From Caulobacter sp. UNC358MFTsu5.1 (GTDB taxonomy: Bacteria; Pseudomonadota; Alphaproteobacteria; Caulobacterales; Caulobacteraceae), in NCBI RefSeq assembly GCF_000712075.1, contig NZ_JONW01000005.1, positions 997,001-1,061,000 on the forward strand: a stretch of 64,000 nt of DNA, in the 5' to 3' direction. The notes under the pieces were generated by a model. It made no database searches. It was not told the DNA's origin and saw only the letters and a program-made list of their open reading frames with translations. Shown here one piece after another: positions 7,969-16,073 of this stretch (the first letter of the stretch is position 1; each line of letters starts with the position of its first letter). Made by a program: the position numbers and the translations under genes.

Positions 7969-9837
7969 CTATTGGCAGGCCAGGCATTCCTCGTAGTCGG
8001 TCTTGGCCGGGGCGTCGAAGCCGTTGGCGGGACCCGCCAGCGCCACGTCCGAACCGGCGTAGGCGGCCCGCTGAACCGACTTGGAGCGCAGGTAGTACAG
8101 CGACTTCACGCCGCGCTCCCAGGCCTGCCAGTGCAGCATGTGCAGATCCCACTTGTCGACGTCGCCGGGCAGGAAGATGTTGACCGACTGGCTCTGGCAG
8201 ATCTCCGGCGTACGGTCGGCGGCCAGTTCGACCACCCAGCGCTGGTCCAGTTCGAAGGCGGTCTTGTAGACGTCCTTGTCGTCCTGGCTGAGGAAGTCCA
8301 GGTGCTGGACCGAGCCCTCGTTCTCCAGGATCGAGCCCCACACCGCGTCGGTGTTCTGGCCCTTCTCCTCGAGGAGCTTCTCCAGATAGGGGTTCTTCAC
8401 CGCGAACGAGCCCGACAGGGTCTTGTGGGTGTAGATGTTGGCCGGGATCGGCTCGATGCCGGCCGAGGTGCCGCCGCAGATGATCGAGATCGAGGCGGTC
8501 GGGGCGATGGCCAGCTTGTGCGAGAAGCGCTCCTTGGAGCCGCGCTCGGCGGCGTCCGGGCACGGACCCTTCTCCTCGCCGATGGCGATCGACGCCTTGT
8601 CGGCCTCGCGGCGCAGGTGCTTGAACATCCGCATGTTCCAGCTCTTGGCCAGGGCGCTTTCGAACGGCACGTTCTGGCTTTGCAGGAAGCTGTGGAAGCC
8701 CATCAGGCCCAGGCCCACCGAACGCTCGCGCATGGCGGCGTAGGCGGCGGTCGAGGCGGCGTCGGGCGCGCGGTCGATGAAGTCCTGCAGGACGTTGTCG
8801 AGGAAGCGCATGACGTCCTCGATGAACGTCGGGTGGTCGCGCCACTCCAGGAAGGTCTCGGCGTTGACCGACGACAGGCAGCAGACGGCGGTCCGCTCCT
8901 GGCCCAGGTGGTCGGTGCCGGTGTGCAGCATGATCTCGCTGCACAGGTTCGACTGGCGAACCTTCAGGCCCAGCTCCTGCTGGTGCTTGGGCATGGCGCG
9001 GTTCACGGTGTCGGAGAAGATCAGGTAGGGCTCGCCGGTCTGCAGGCGCAGCTCCAGGACCTTCTGCCACAGGGCGCGGGCGTCGACCTCGCGCAGGACT
9101 TCGTTGGTCTTGGGCGAGCGCAGGCCGAACTTGTGGCCGTCACGCACCGCATGCATGAACTCGTCGGTGATGTTGATGCCGTGGTGCAGGTTCAGGGACT
9201 TGCGGTTGAAATCGCCCGACGGCTTGCGGATCTCGAGGAACTCCTCGATCTCCGGGTGGTGGATGTCCAGATAGACGGCGGCCGAGCCGCGACGCAGGCT
9301 GCCTTGGCTGATGGCCAGGGTCAGCGAGTCCATCACGCGGATGAAGGGGATGATGCCCGAGGTCTGGCCCTGGCCCTTGACCTTCTCGCCGATCGACCGG
9401 ACGCCGCCCCAGTAGGTGCCGATGCCGCCGCCGTTGGCCGCCAGCCAGACGTTCTCGTTCCAGACGCCCAGGATGCCGTCCAGGCTGTCGTTGACCGCGT
9501 TCAGGAAGCAGCTGATCGGCAGGCCGCGCTCGGCGCCGCCGTTCGACAGCACGGGCGTGGCCGGCATGAACCACAGCCTGCTCATGTAGTCGTAGACGCG
9601 CTGGGCGTGATCGGCGTCATCGGCGAAGGCCGTCGAGACGCGCGCGAACATGTCCTGGTACGACTCGCCCGGCAGCAGGTAGCGGTCCTCCAGCGTGGTC
9701 TTGCCGAAGTCGGTCAGCAGGGCGTCGCGCGAGCGGTCGACCTCGACCTTGCGCACCAGCGCCAGCTTGGGGCGTTCGCGCATCTCCGAGGCCGGGCGCG
9801 CTGCGGACGAAATCTTGGTCGCTTCACTAGCCGACAT
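7969..9837 (-). CDS. nrdA: Ribonucleoside-diphosphate reductase, alpha subunit
   Basis: Large catalytic subunit of class Ia ribonucleotide reductase, 622 aa from the ATG at 9837. Visible elements: LPISCFLN (active-site Cys), RQSNLCSEI, the radical-transfer Tyr pair in SLYYLRS, and the C-terminal redox pair in ECLACQ. The N terminus is too short for an ATP-cone, so allosteric activity control must be reduced or lie elsewhere. The ATG is preferred to a TTG two codons upstream. Tandem NrdR boxes lie 56-102 bp upstream. Its partner nrdB is about 7 kb away on the same strand and not co-transcribed. Confidence 0.96.
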   Translation of the reverse strand: MSASEATKISSAARPASEMRERPKLALVRKVEVDRSRDALLTDFGKTTLEDRYLLPGESYQDMFARVSTAFADDADHAQRVYDYMSRLWFMPATPVLSNGGAERGLPISCFLNAVNDSLDGILGVWNENVWLAANGGGIGTYWGGVRSIGEKVKGQGQTSGIIPFIRVMDSLTLAISQGSLRRGSAAVYLDIHHPEIEEFLEIRKPSGDFNRKSLNLHHGINITDEFMHAVRDGHKFGLRSPKTNEVLREVDARALWQKVLELRLQTGEPYLIFSDTVNRAMPKHQQELGLKVRQSNLCSEIMLHTGTDHLGQERTAVCCLSSVNAETFLEWRDHPTFIEDVMRFLDNVLQDFIDRAPDAASTAAYAAMRERSVGLGLMGFHSFLQSQNVPFESALAKSWNMRMFKHLRREADKASIAIGEEKGPCPDAAERGSKERFSHKLAIAPTASISIICGGTSAGIEPIPANIYTHKTLSGSFAVKNPYLEKLLEEKGQNTDAVWGSILENEGSVQHLDFLSQDDKDVYKTAFELDQRWVVELAADRTPEICQSQSVNIFLPGDVDKWDLHMLHWQAWERGVKSLYYLRSKSVQRAAYAGSDVALAGPANGFDAPAKTDYEECLACQ

Positions 9838-9892
9838 GAGCAAAACCCGTTGAATGACGTGCGTTTTCCGGAAGCGTCAGCTTCACTGGAAC

Positions 9893-9939
9893 TCGCTACA
9901 TATTGTGGGCCTTGAGCCCCCTGAACCCATATATGGGGC
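9893..9939 (-). promoter_or_regulatory. Tandem NrdR boxes upstream of nrdA
   Basis: Box 1, 9893-9908, reads TCGCTACATATTGTGG and matches about 13 of 16 NrdR consensus positions. Box 2, 9924-9939, is built on the palindrome CCCATATATGGG. Their centres are exactly 31 bp apart, as in characterised NrdR operators and as at the nrdB promoter. The rest of the 410-bp gap up to 10249 holds a CtrA-like motif (9995-10010) and two GANTC sites (10124, 10131), but no gene. Confidence 0.8.
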
Positions 9940-9994
9940 CACAGAGACCTCATCTTCGTCAACGGGAAGTAACGCTCTTCAGGCGAGTTTTTCG

Positions 9995-10010
9995 TTAACA
10001 ACTCACTAAC
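9995..10010. promoter_or_regulatory. CtrA-like motif in the nrdA upstream region
   Basis: TTAACAACTCACTAAC resembles the CtrA site TTAA-N7-TTAAC with one mismatch (CTAAC for TTAAC) and the correct 7-bp spacer. It lies about 160 bp upstream of nrdA and 240 bp upstream of the plus-strand gene at 10249. CtrA is the Caulobacter cell-cycle regulator. A single site of this quality could occur by chance. Confidence 0.35.
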
Positions 10011-10248
10011 GCCCCAAGGTTCCTGGGGTCTATCAAGGGGTTGCATCGCAAAGAAAGTTTGGCCCGATTTTTGCGTCACGGCGTTCGCCCAAACGCTCCG
10101 CCACCGGAGGGCCGGGGCGTCTCGATTCCAGATTCGAGGAAAGGGGCGCGCGGGAAAAAAGCTGGGGGCCGAAAGGGGACCGATCCGCCTTGCGTTCGCG
10201 CCGCCCCAGTCGCCAAATGGCCAGGCTTGAACCGAGGGGACCATCACC

Positions 10249-10605
10249 ATGCGCCGCGCCCTGCCCGCCCTGTTGCTGGCGGCCCTGCTGGCCGCCCCGG
10301 TCGTCACCGCCGCCGCCAAGGCCCGCGACATCGGTCGCCACAGCACCCTGGCCCAGGTCGACGCGGCGATCCGCAAGGTCGCGCCGGTCGGCGGCGACGT
10401 CGATCCGGCCCTGGCCTATCTGCGGGCCAATCATGTCGAGCACAGCGACACCCCCGGGACGCGGACCGTCTACGCCATCGTCCGGAACATCCGGGGCGGA
10501 TCGATCCTGTCGCTGGTCGAGAAGTCGGCCTCGATCCGCATCCTGTACGACGAGCAGCGGCACGTGACCGAGGTCGACGTCCACGCCGACTACACCAGCC
10601 TCTGA
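10249..10605 (+). CDS. Small secreted hypothetical protein
   Basis: Protein of 118 aa with a clear signal peptide (LPALLLAALLAAPVVTAAA, cleavage about residue 22). The mature part is a compact alpha/beta domain without cysteines (TVYAIVRNIRGGSILSLVEKSASIRILYDE). A GAGGGGA ribosome site precedes the ATG. No family recognised. It is divergent from nrdA and convergent with ompA. Confidence 0.7.
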   Translation: MRRALPALLLAALLAAPVVTAAAKARDIGRHSTLAQVDAAIRKVAPVGGDVDPALAYLRANHVEHSDTPGTRTVYAIVRNIRGGSILSLVEKSASIRILYDEQRHVTEVDVHADYTSL

Positions 10606-10617
10606 GGCGGGACCTGG

Positions 10618-10690
10618 GCCCGGCGCACGGCGCCGCCCCCTCCGTCACGCCGCGTATCCGCGGCGCGCCGCCTCCCCCGCTGCGCGGGTG
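10618..10690. repeat. GC-rich palindromic intergenic repeat
   Basis: Several short hairpins in a row (GCCCGGCGCACGGCGCC, CGCCGCGTATCCGCGGCG, CCCGCTGCGCGGG) fill the convergent junction between the small secreted protein and ompA. It looks like another member of the Caulobacter intergenic repeats, but only one copy is in the window. Confidence 0.5.
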
Positions 10691-10697
10691 AGGACGC

Positions 10698-10730
10698 AAA
10701 AGAAAAGGGCCCGGCCTTTCGGCCGAGCCC
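10698..10730 (-). terminator. Rho-independent terminator of the OmpA gene
   Basis: On the minus strand GGGCTCGGCC pairs with GGCCGGGCCC around GAAA (10707-10730) and is followed by TTTTCTTTT. It lies about 25 bp after the stop codon. Confidence 0.88.
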
Positions 10731-10755
10731 TCAACTTCAGTACCGGATCGCGATC

Positions 10756-11958
10756 TTAGAAGTTGATCGAGATCGTGGAACGGCGGTTCAGCGGTTCCTT
10801 CACACCGTCGCCGGTGGCGACGGCCGGGGCGCTTTCACCCTTCCAGTCAACGGCCAGGGTGTCGGCGGCGACACCGGCGCCGACCAGGGCGTCAGCCACG
10901 GCCTTCGCACGACGCTCCGAGAGCTTGGCGTTGTACTTCGGCGAGCCCGAGGTGTCGGTGTGACCGACGACCACCAGCTTGGTCGCATGACCGTCCGTCG
11001 CGTACTTCGCGGCTTCCGAAACCACCGACTGGGCTTCCGGCGTCAGCACGTACTGATCGAACGGGAAGTAGACGATGAACTCGCGAGCCTCATACGCCGG
11101 CGGAGGCGGCGGGGGAGGCGGCGGGGGCGGAGGCGGCGGCGGCGGGGGAGGCGGCGGCGGCGGCGGGGGAGGCGGCGGCGGCGGCGGCGAAGCGAAGGAG
11201 TAGCGCAGACCCACGGTCAGCGATTGGTCCTTGTACTCGCCGGCGAAGGCGCCGGGTTGGATCGCGCTGCTGCCGACCGACTGCCAGCCGTGCTCTTCCG
11301 TGGCGAACCAGCGGTAGGTCACGTCGACCTTCAGCTTGTCGGTCGCCTTGATCGAGGCGCCGGCGATGGCTTGCCAGGCGATGGCGATGTCGTCGTCATC
11401 GACGGTCAGGTTCTGGATGGCCGGGTTCGAGGCGGTGATCGGGCCCACGCCGCTGAACTGACCCAGGGCGCTGACGTCCAGGCGGTTGATGCCGAGACCG
11501 GCGCCGATGTACGGGTTGATCCACGAGTCCGGCGCGAAATCGTACAGGACGTTGACCATCAGCGACCACGAGTCGATCGAGCCCGAGGGGCTGCCGCAGG
11601 TCGGCGAAGCGGCCGAGCGGGTCACGCCGGGGGTGCAGAGGCCGATCGGCTGTTGACGGACCGGGTTGCCGCGAACCGAGGTCAGATCGCCGGGGCGATA
11701 GCCGCCTTCCAGTTCAGCGCGCCAGTTCGGGTTGAACTGGTAGCCCAGGCGGACGAAGCCGGCCCAGTCGTCGTCCGTCGACCAGGTCCAGTGCGCGTGG
11801 GCGCCGTCCCGCAGGTTCAGGTCCGATTCGGTGGAGATGCCCTCGGGCCAGTGGTAGCCGAGGTCGACCGCGCCGTACCAGCCGGTCTCTTGGGCCGAAG
11901 CGGCGCCAGCGGCGAACACCGCGGCCAGAGCCACTCCCGCCAGGAGTTGGAGTTTCAT
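10756..11958 (-). CDS. OmpA-family outer-membrane protein with poly-proline hinge
   Basis: Protein of 400 aa that tethers the outer membrane to peptidoglycan. Order: signal peptide 1-22 (ending ASAQ), eight-stranded beta-barrel to about residue 255, an uninterrupted run of 30 prolines (residues 258-287), then an OmpA C-terminal domain (VVVGHTDTSGSPKYNAKLSERRAKAV is the peptidoglycan-binding signature, with the conserved Asp and Arg). OmpA hinges are usually Pro/Ala mixtures, so 30 prolines without interruption is extreme and should make translation EF-P dependent. A good terminator follows. Confidence 0.92.
   Translation of the reverse strand: MKLQLLAGVALAAVFAAGAASAQETGWYGAVDLGYHWPEGISTESDLNLRDGAHAHWTWSTDDDWAGFVRLGYQFNPNWRAELEGGYRPGDLTSVRGNPVRQQPIGLCTPGVTRSAASPTCGSPSGSIDSWSLMVNVLYDFAPDSWINPYIGAGLGINRLDVSALGQFSGVGPITASNPAIQNLTVDDDDIAIAWQAIAGASIKATDKLKVDVTYRWFATEEHGWQSVGSSAIQPGAFAGEYKDQSLTVGLRYSFASPPPPPPPPPPPPPPPPPPPPPPPPPPPPPPAYEAREFIVYFPFDQYVLTPEAQSVVSEAAKYATDGHATKLVVVGHTDTSGSPKYNAKLSERRAKAVADALVGAGVAADTLAVDWKGESAPAVATGDGVKEPLNRRSTISINF
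11098..11187. repeat. Poly-proline codon tract (low complexity)
   Basis: Ninety bases of CCG/CCC/CCT codons on the minus strand encoding 30 consecutive prolines. On the plus strand it is a GGC/GGG/GGA tract prone to replication slippage, so length variation between isolates is expected. Confidence 0.9.
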
Positions 11959-12285
11959 ATCAAGAGCCCTCTATTGCCCTGCAACGGCCGAGACCGACCG
12001 AGCATTGTTATACCAAGGCGCACGATCCGCGAAAGTGTCAGCAGAGCAACACCCGTCCGCTTTCGAGCGCCCTTTAGAGATGACGCCGCGAAAACGTGCC
12101 GCCCCCACGAAATCAACTTCCGAGCGTATCCGCTGACTGTCTCGGAAAAAGCGCCAGCATAATATCGGTTCGCACGTGAATCCGCGCAGCGCAAGGCCTT
12201 GAGCACGTTTTGGACCTCGCGGCCGCGTAAAATCGTCGCAGCCGTGCACGAACTCCACAGTTCCCGCACACGGGCGCCGGGTACC
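11959..12285. other. Intergenic region upstream of ompA
   Basis: Some 330 bp between the ompA start and the end of the ABC permease gene. It must contain the ompA promoter; a GGTATAACAAT stretch on the minus strand (about 12004-12014) is a possible -10. No convincing ORF, RNA gene or repeat was seen. Confidence 0.5.
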
Positions 12286-13446
12286 TCAGTCGAGGGTGCG
12301 CCGATAACGCGACATGGCCGCCGCGGCGATCGCCACGACAAATACCGCCAAGGCGACAAGACTAGTCCACAGGTCGTGAACATCCAGTCCTTTAAGTAAT
12401 GAGCCGCGCACCACCCGCAGGAAATGGGTCACGGGAATCACGGTCCCCAGCACCTGGGCCCAGCCCGGCATGCCCCGGAACGGGAACATGAAGCCCGATA
12501 GCAGGATCGACGGCAGGATGTAGAAGAACGACATCTGCACGGCCTGCAGCTGGTTGCGGGCCACGGTCGAGATCAGGAAGCCCAGCGACAGCGAGCCCAG
12601 GATGAACAGCACCACGCCCAGGGCCAGGGCGTCCCAGCCGCCGCTCATGGGCACCGAGAACAGCACCCGCGCCAGCACCAGGATCACCACCGTCTGGATC
12701 AGCCCGACCACGACATAGGGCGACAGCTTGCCGATCATCACCTCGATCGGCCGGGCCGGGGTGGCCAGCAGGCTCTCCATGGTGCCGCGCTCGTATTCGC
12801 GGGTCATGCCCAGCGAGGTCATCATCACCAGGGTCATCGACAGCACCACGCCCAGCAGGCCGGGCACGATGTTGTAGGCGGTGATGGCCTCGGGATTGTA
12901 GCGCCGGTGGATCACCACCTCGAACGGGTCCTCCCCCGTCTTGGCGGCGGCGCCGACCAGGTCGCGGGAAAGCGCCGTACGCGGAAGGTTGGCCAGGGCG
13001 GCGATCGCCCCGCCGGTGGCCCCGGGATCGGAGGCGTCGGCCTCGACCAGGATCTGGGCGTCGTCGCCGCGCACCACGCGGCGGGTGAAGTCCGCGGGGA
13101 TGGTCAGGGCGAACTGCACCTCGCCCCGGGCGATGGCCCGGTCCAGCTCCTCGGGCGAGGCGGCCTCGTGGACGATCTTGAAATAGCCGTTGTGCGCCAG
13201 GGCCGAGAGGGCCGAGCGCGCCATCGGCCCGTGGTCCTGCACCAGCACGGCCGTGGGCAGGTCGCGCGGGTCGCTGTTGATGGCGTAGCCGAACAGCAGC
13301 AGCTGGACGATCGGCATGACCAGGATCATCGCATAGGTCAGCCGGTCGCGGGTGAGCTGGATGAACTCCTTGGTCAGCACCGCCAGGATGCGGCTGGCGG
13401 ACAGACCCCGGCCTGGAGCCCCCGGATCGGACGACCGGGCGCTCAT
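12286..13446 (-). CDS. ABC-2 type transporter permease (YbhS/YbhR-like)
   Basis: Inner-membrane permease of 386 aa with ABC-2 topology: one N-terminal TM (YAMILVMPIVQLLLFGYAI), a large periplasmic domain (about residues 55-180), then five TM helices. The conserved TREYERGTMESLLATP follows the second TM. It is the last gene of the TetR-HlyD-ATPase-permease operon, and its start overlaps the ATPase stop by 4 bp. It probably exports a drug or amphipathic molecule together with the HlyD subunit. Only one permease is present, unlike E. coli ybhGFSR, so it may act as a homodimer. Confidence 0.88.
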   Translation of the reverse strand: MSARSSDPGAPGRGLSASRILAVLTKEFIQLTRDRLTYAMILVMPIVQLLLFGYAINSDPRDLPTAVLVQDHGPMARSALSALAHNGYFKIVHEAASPEELDRAIARGEVQFALTIPADFTRRVVRGDDAQILVEADASDPGATGGAIAALANLPRTALSRDLVGAAAKTGEDPFEVVIHRRYNPEAITAYNIVPGLLGVVLSMTLVMMTSLGMTREYERGTMESLLATPARPIEVMIGKLSPYVVVGLIQTVVILVLARVLFSVPMSGGWDALALGVVLFILGSLSLGFLISTVARNQLQAVQMSFFYILPSILLSGFMFPFRGMPGWAQVLGTVIPVTHFLRVVRGSLLKGLDVHDLWTSLVALAVFVVAIAAAAMSRYRRTLD

Positions 13447-14396
13447 TGAAAGTTGTCCCGCGAGGCGGCCATCAGCTGGATGAACACGTCCTCCAGGGTG
13501 GGCGAGACCTCGCTCCAGGTGAACGGCGGCTTGCGGTAGGGGGCGATGGCGGCCTCCAGCGCCGCGCGGTCCCGCCCGCTGACGTGCAGGGCGGCCCCGA
13601 ACGGCGCGGCCATGGCCACGCCCGGCGCCTTGGACAGCTCGCGGCCCAGGCGGTCGGCGCCCGCCCCCTCGGCGCGGAAGGTGACCAGGCCCGACTGGCC
13701 GATCACCTCATCGAGGGTCCCGCGCGCCATCAGCTTGCCGTAGGCGATGTAGGCGATGTCGTGGCAGCGCTCGGCCTCGTCCATGTAGTGGGTCGAGACC
13801 ATGACGGTCAGGCCCTCGGCCGACAGGGCGTGGATCTCGTCCCAGAACTCGCGCCGCGCCTGGGGGTCGACGCCGGCCGTGGGTTCGTCCAGCAGCAGCA
13901 GGCGCGGCTCGTGCAGCACGCAGGCGGCCAGGGCCAGGCGCTGCTTCCAGCCGCCGGAGAGGCTGCCGGCCAGCTGCTTCTGGCGGTTGGCCAGGCCCAG
14001 CCGCTCCAGCGCCGCGTCCACCCGCGCCCGCCGCCGGTCCAGGCCGTAGATGCGGGCGGTGAAGTCTAGGTTCTCGCGGATCGACAGGTCCTCGTAGAGC
14101 GAGAACTTCTGGGTCATGTAGCCGGTCTGGCGCTTGATCTCGTCGGCGTGGCGACGGAAGTCCAAGCCCAGCACCGTGCCCTCGCCCGCGTCGGGGGTCA
14201 GCAGGCCGCACAGCATGCGCAGGGTGGTGGTCTTGCCCGAGCCGTTGGGGCCCAGGAAGCCGGTGATCTTGCCCGCCCCGACCTGGATGGTCAGGTCCTG
14301 GACCACGTGCTTGTCGCCGTACGACTTGTCCAGCCCGCGCACGTCGACGGCCAGGTCGCCGGCCGCATCCACGACAGGCTTGGCGGCGGCGCTCAC
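13443..14396 (-). CDS. ABC transporter ATP-binding protein
   Basis: Cytosolic ATPase of 317 aa. Walker A GPNGSGKTT, signature LSGGWKQRLALA, Walker B LLLLDEP and the switch His in VSTHYMDEAE are all present. The C-terminal extension (about residues 220-317) is typical of drug-exporter DrrA/YbhF ATPases. The start is a GTG at 14396 whose GTGA overlaps the TGA of the hlyD-like gene, so the two are translationally coupled. It energises the adjacent permease. Confidence 0.9.
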   Translation of the reverse strand: MSAAAKPVVDAAGDLAVDVRGLDKSYGDKHVVQDLTIQVGAGKITGFLGPNGSGKTTTLRMLCGLLTPDAGEGTVLGLDFRRHADEIKRQTGYMTQKFSLYEDLSIRENLDFTARIYGLDRRRARVDAALERLGLANRQKQLAGSLSGGWKQRLALAACVLHEPRLLLLDEPTAGVDPQARREFWDEIHALSAEGLTVMVSTHYMDEAERCHDIAYIAYGKLMARGTLDEVIGQSGLVTFRAEGAGADRLGRELSKAPGVAMAAPFGAALHVSGRDRAALEAAIAPYRKPPFTWSEVSPTLEDVFIQLMAASRDNFQ

Positions 14397-15379
14397 TTGC
14401 CCGCGCCCTTGAGCGGCACGACGTCGACCGGCAGGCCGGGCGGCAGGTCGGTCGGTCGATCCGGCAGGGCCTCGACCAGGAACACCAGCCGGTCGCGGGC
14501 GTCGCGGCTGTAGATCACCGGCGGGGTGAATTCGGCCCGGGGGCTGACGAAATTGATCCGGGCCTGGAGCCCGCTCTTGCAGCCGTCGCATTCGAAGGCG
14601 ATCCGGGTCCCGGGCCGGTAGAGCGCGACCTCGGCCTGGGGCACGTAGAACCGCAGCCGCACCCGGTCGTCGGCCAGCAGGGCCACCACCGGCTGATTGG
14701 CCGCCACCCATTCGCCGGGCTGGTAGAAGACGTCCTGCACCCGGGCCGCGGTCGGGGCGCGGGGGCTGATCTGGTCGAGGCGGTCCTGGGCCAGGACCAG
14801 CTGGTCGCGGGCCGCGGCGGCCTGGCTGCGGGCGGCGCGGACGGCGTCGGGCCGCGCGCCCAGGGTCCCGACCTCGCGCTGGCGCTCCACCGTGCGGACA
14901 TTGGCCTGGGCGGTGCGGAGCGTCGCCCTGGCCTGGTCGAGACGGGCCTGGGCGTAGAAGCCCTTGGCCGCGAGCGGCGCCACGCGGTCGTAGTCGGCCT
15001 GGGCCTGGGCCAACTGGGCGGCGGCGGCGGCGCGCTGGGCGTCGTAGACCGCCAGCTCGGCGGGGCGCTGGCCCTTCTCGGCGTCCAGGGCCTGGCTCTG
15101 CGCGGCGGCGGCCTGCGAGGCGGCCTGGTCGCGGGCGGCGACCAGCTGGGCGGCGTCCAGGGCGAACAGCGGCTGGCCGGCGGCCACCCGCTGGCCGCGC
15201 TGGACCGACACGGTGCTGACCGGCCCGGCCGCCGAGGCCCCGACATAAAGCGTCTCGCCCTCGACATAGCCCGACAGCCGCCGGGGGTGGGCCGTGCCCG
15301 GTCCCCACAGCCGCCAGGCGACGAACCCGACCAGCCCGACCGCGACGACGGCCAGGACGACGCGAACCTGAGGCTTCAT
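14393..15379 (-). CDS. HlyD-family periplasmic adaptor subunit (YbhG-like)
   Basis: Membrane-fusion protein of 328 aa: N-terminal TM anchor (VVLAVVAVGLVGFVAWRLW), split biotinyl-lipoyl domain (PVSTVSVQRGQRVAAGQPLFALD), an Ala/Gln-rich alpha-hairpin coiled coil (about residues 75-190) and a beta-barrel domain (VRLRFYVPQAEVALYRPG). It links the ABC-2 permease to an outer-membrane exit duct. Its ATG overlaps the tetR stop by 4 bp (ATGA). Confidence 0.9.
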   Translation of the reverse strand: MKPQVRVVLAVVAVGLVGFVAWRLWGPGTAHPRRLSGYVEGETLYVGASAAGPVSTVSVQRGQRVAAGQPLFALDAAQLVAARDQAASQAAAAQSQALDAEKGQRPAELAVYDAQRAAAAAQLAQAQADYDRVAPLAAKGFYAQARLDQARATLRTAQANVRTVERQREVGTLGARPDAVRAARSQAAAARDQLVLAQDRLDQISPRAPTAARVQDVFYQPGEWVAANQPVVALLADDRVRLRFYVPQAEVALYRPGTRIAFECDGCKSGLQARINFVSPRAEFTPPVIYSRDARDRLVFLVEALPDRPTDLPPGLPVDVVPLKGAGK

Positions 15380-16020
15380 GCGCGCCCCTCCCCCGTTTCG
15401 ACCAGCATGCCCTTCAGCACGGTGTCGGCGTGCTGGGCCAGCAGGGCCTTCAGGTCGATCGGCTTGACCCCGACCGGCTCGAACACCTCGCGCCACAGCA
15501 CGCCCAGCAGCAGCGGCCCGGCCAGGCTGAAGACGTAGAGCTGGGGATCGCCGGGCTTGACCTCGCCCCGTTCCTGAGCGGCGGCCACGGCCCCGCCGAC
15601 GGCGCCCAGCATCACCGACACCACGTCCTCGTGCCAGACCTTGGCCAGCTCCGGGAAGTTCCGCGACTCGCCGATCACCATCTTGGCCACCGCGCCCAGC
15701 CGTCCCTCGGTCAGCACCTCGGCGACACGGGCGAAGACCAGGCGGATCAGGTGGTCGAACGGCATCTGGCTCTGGCCGACGAAACCGGCCACGGCCTCCA
15801 GGTTCGGGGCGATCGTCTCGCGCACCACCGCCCGGAACAGGTCCTGCTTGGTCTCGAAATAGAGATAGAGCGCGCCCTTGGAGACGCCCGCCCGGGCGGC
15901 GATGTCGTCCAGCCGCGCGGCGGCGAAGCCCTTCTCGGCGAACACGGCCAGGGCCGCGGCGATGATCTCGCCGGGCCGGGCCTCGCTGCGTCGTCGCCAC
16001 TTGGGTTGGCCGGGCTGCAT
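15376..16020 (-). CDS. TetR-family repressor of the ABC export operon
   Basis: Protein of 214 aa with an N-terminal TetR helix-turn-helix (about residues 14-60, with LDDIAARAGVSKGALYLYF), and a divergent ligand-binding domain. First gene of the operon tetR-hlyD-ATPase-permease. The 28-bp palindrome immediately upstream (16032-16059) is its likely operator, giving autoregulation and ligand-induced export. Confidence 0.9.
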   Translation of the reverse strand: MQPGQPKWRRRSEARPGEIIAAALAVFAEKGFAAARLDDIAARAGVSKGALYLYFETKQDLFRAVVRETIAPNLEAVAGFVGQSQMPFDHLIRLVFARVAEVLTEGRLGAVAKMVIGESRNFPELAKVWHEDVVSVMLGAVGGAVAAAQERGEVKPGDPQLYVFSLAGPLLLGVLWREVFEPVGVKPIDLKALLAQHADTVLKGMLVETGEGRA

Positions 16021-16031
16021 GGGCGGTCTCG

Positions 16032-16059
16032 ATATATAACTGACCCGTCAGTTATATAT
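16032..16059. promoter_or_regulatory. Perfect 13-bp-arm palindrome, TetR operator
   Basis: Arms ATATATAACTGAC (16032-16044) and GTCAGTTATATAT (16047-16059) are exact reverse complements around CC. It begins 12 bp upstream of the tetR ATG, so a bound repressor would block transcription of the whole export operon. The core ACTGAC-N2-GTCAGT resembles known TetR-family sites. The A/T-rich ends may double as the -10 element. Confidence 0.85.
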
Positions 16060-16073
16060 GAAAGCGGGACGCC

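Noticed and set aside
11955-12383. Minus-strand open frame upstream of ompA
   Set aside because: Its start lies inside the permease gene region in another frame, it has no family signature and it spans the likely ompA promoter.
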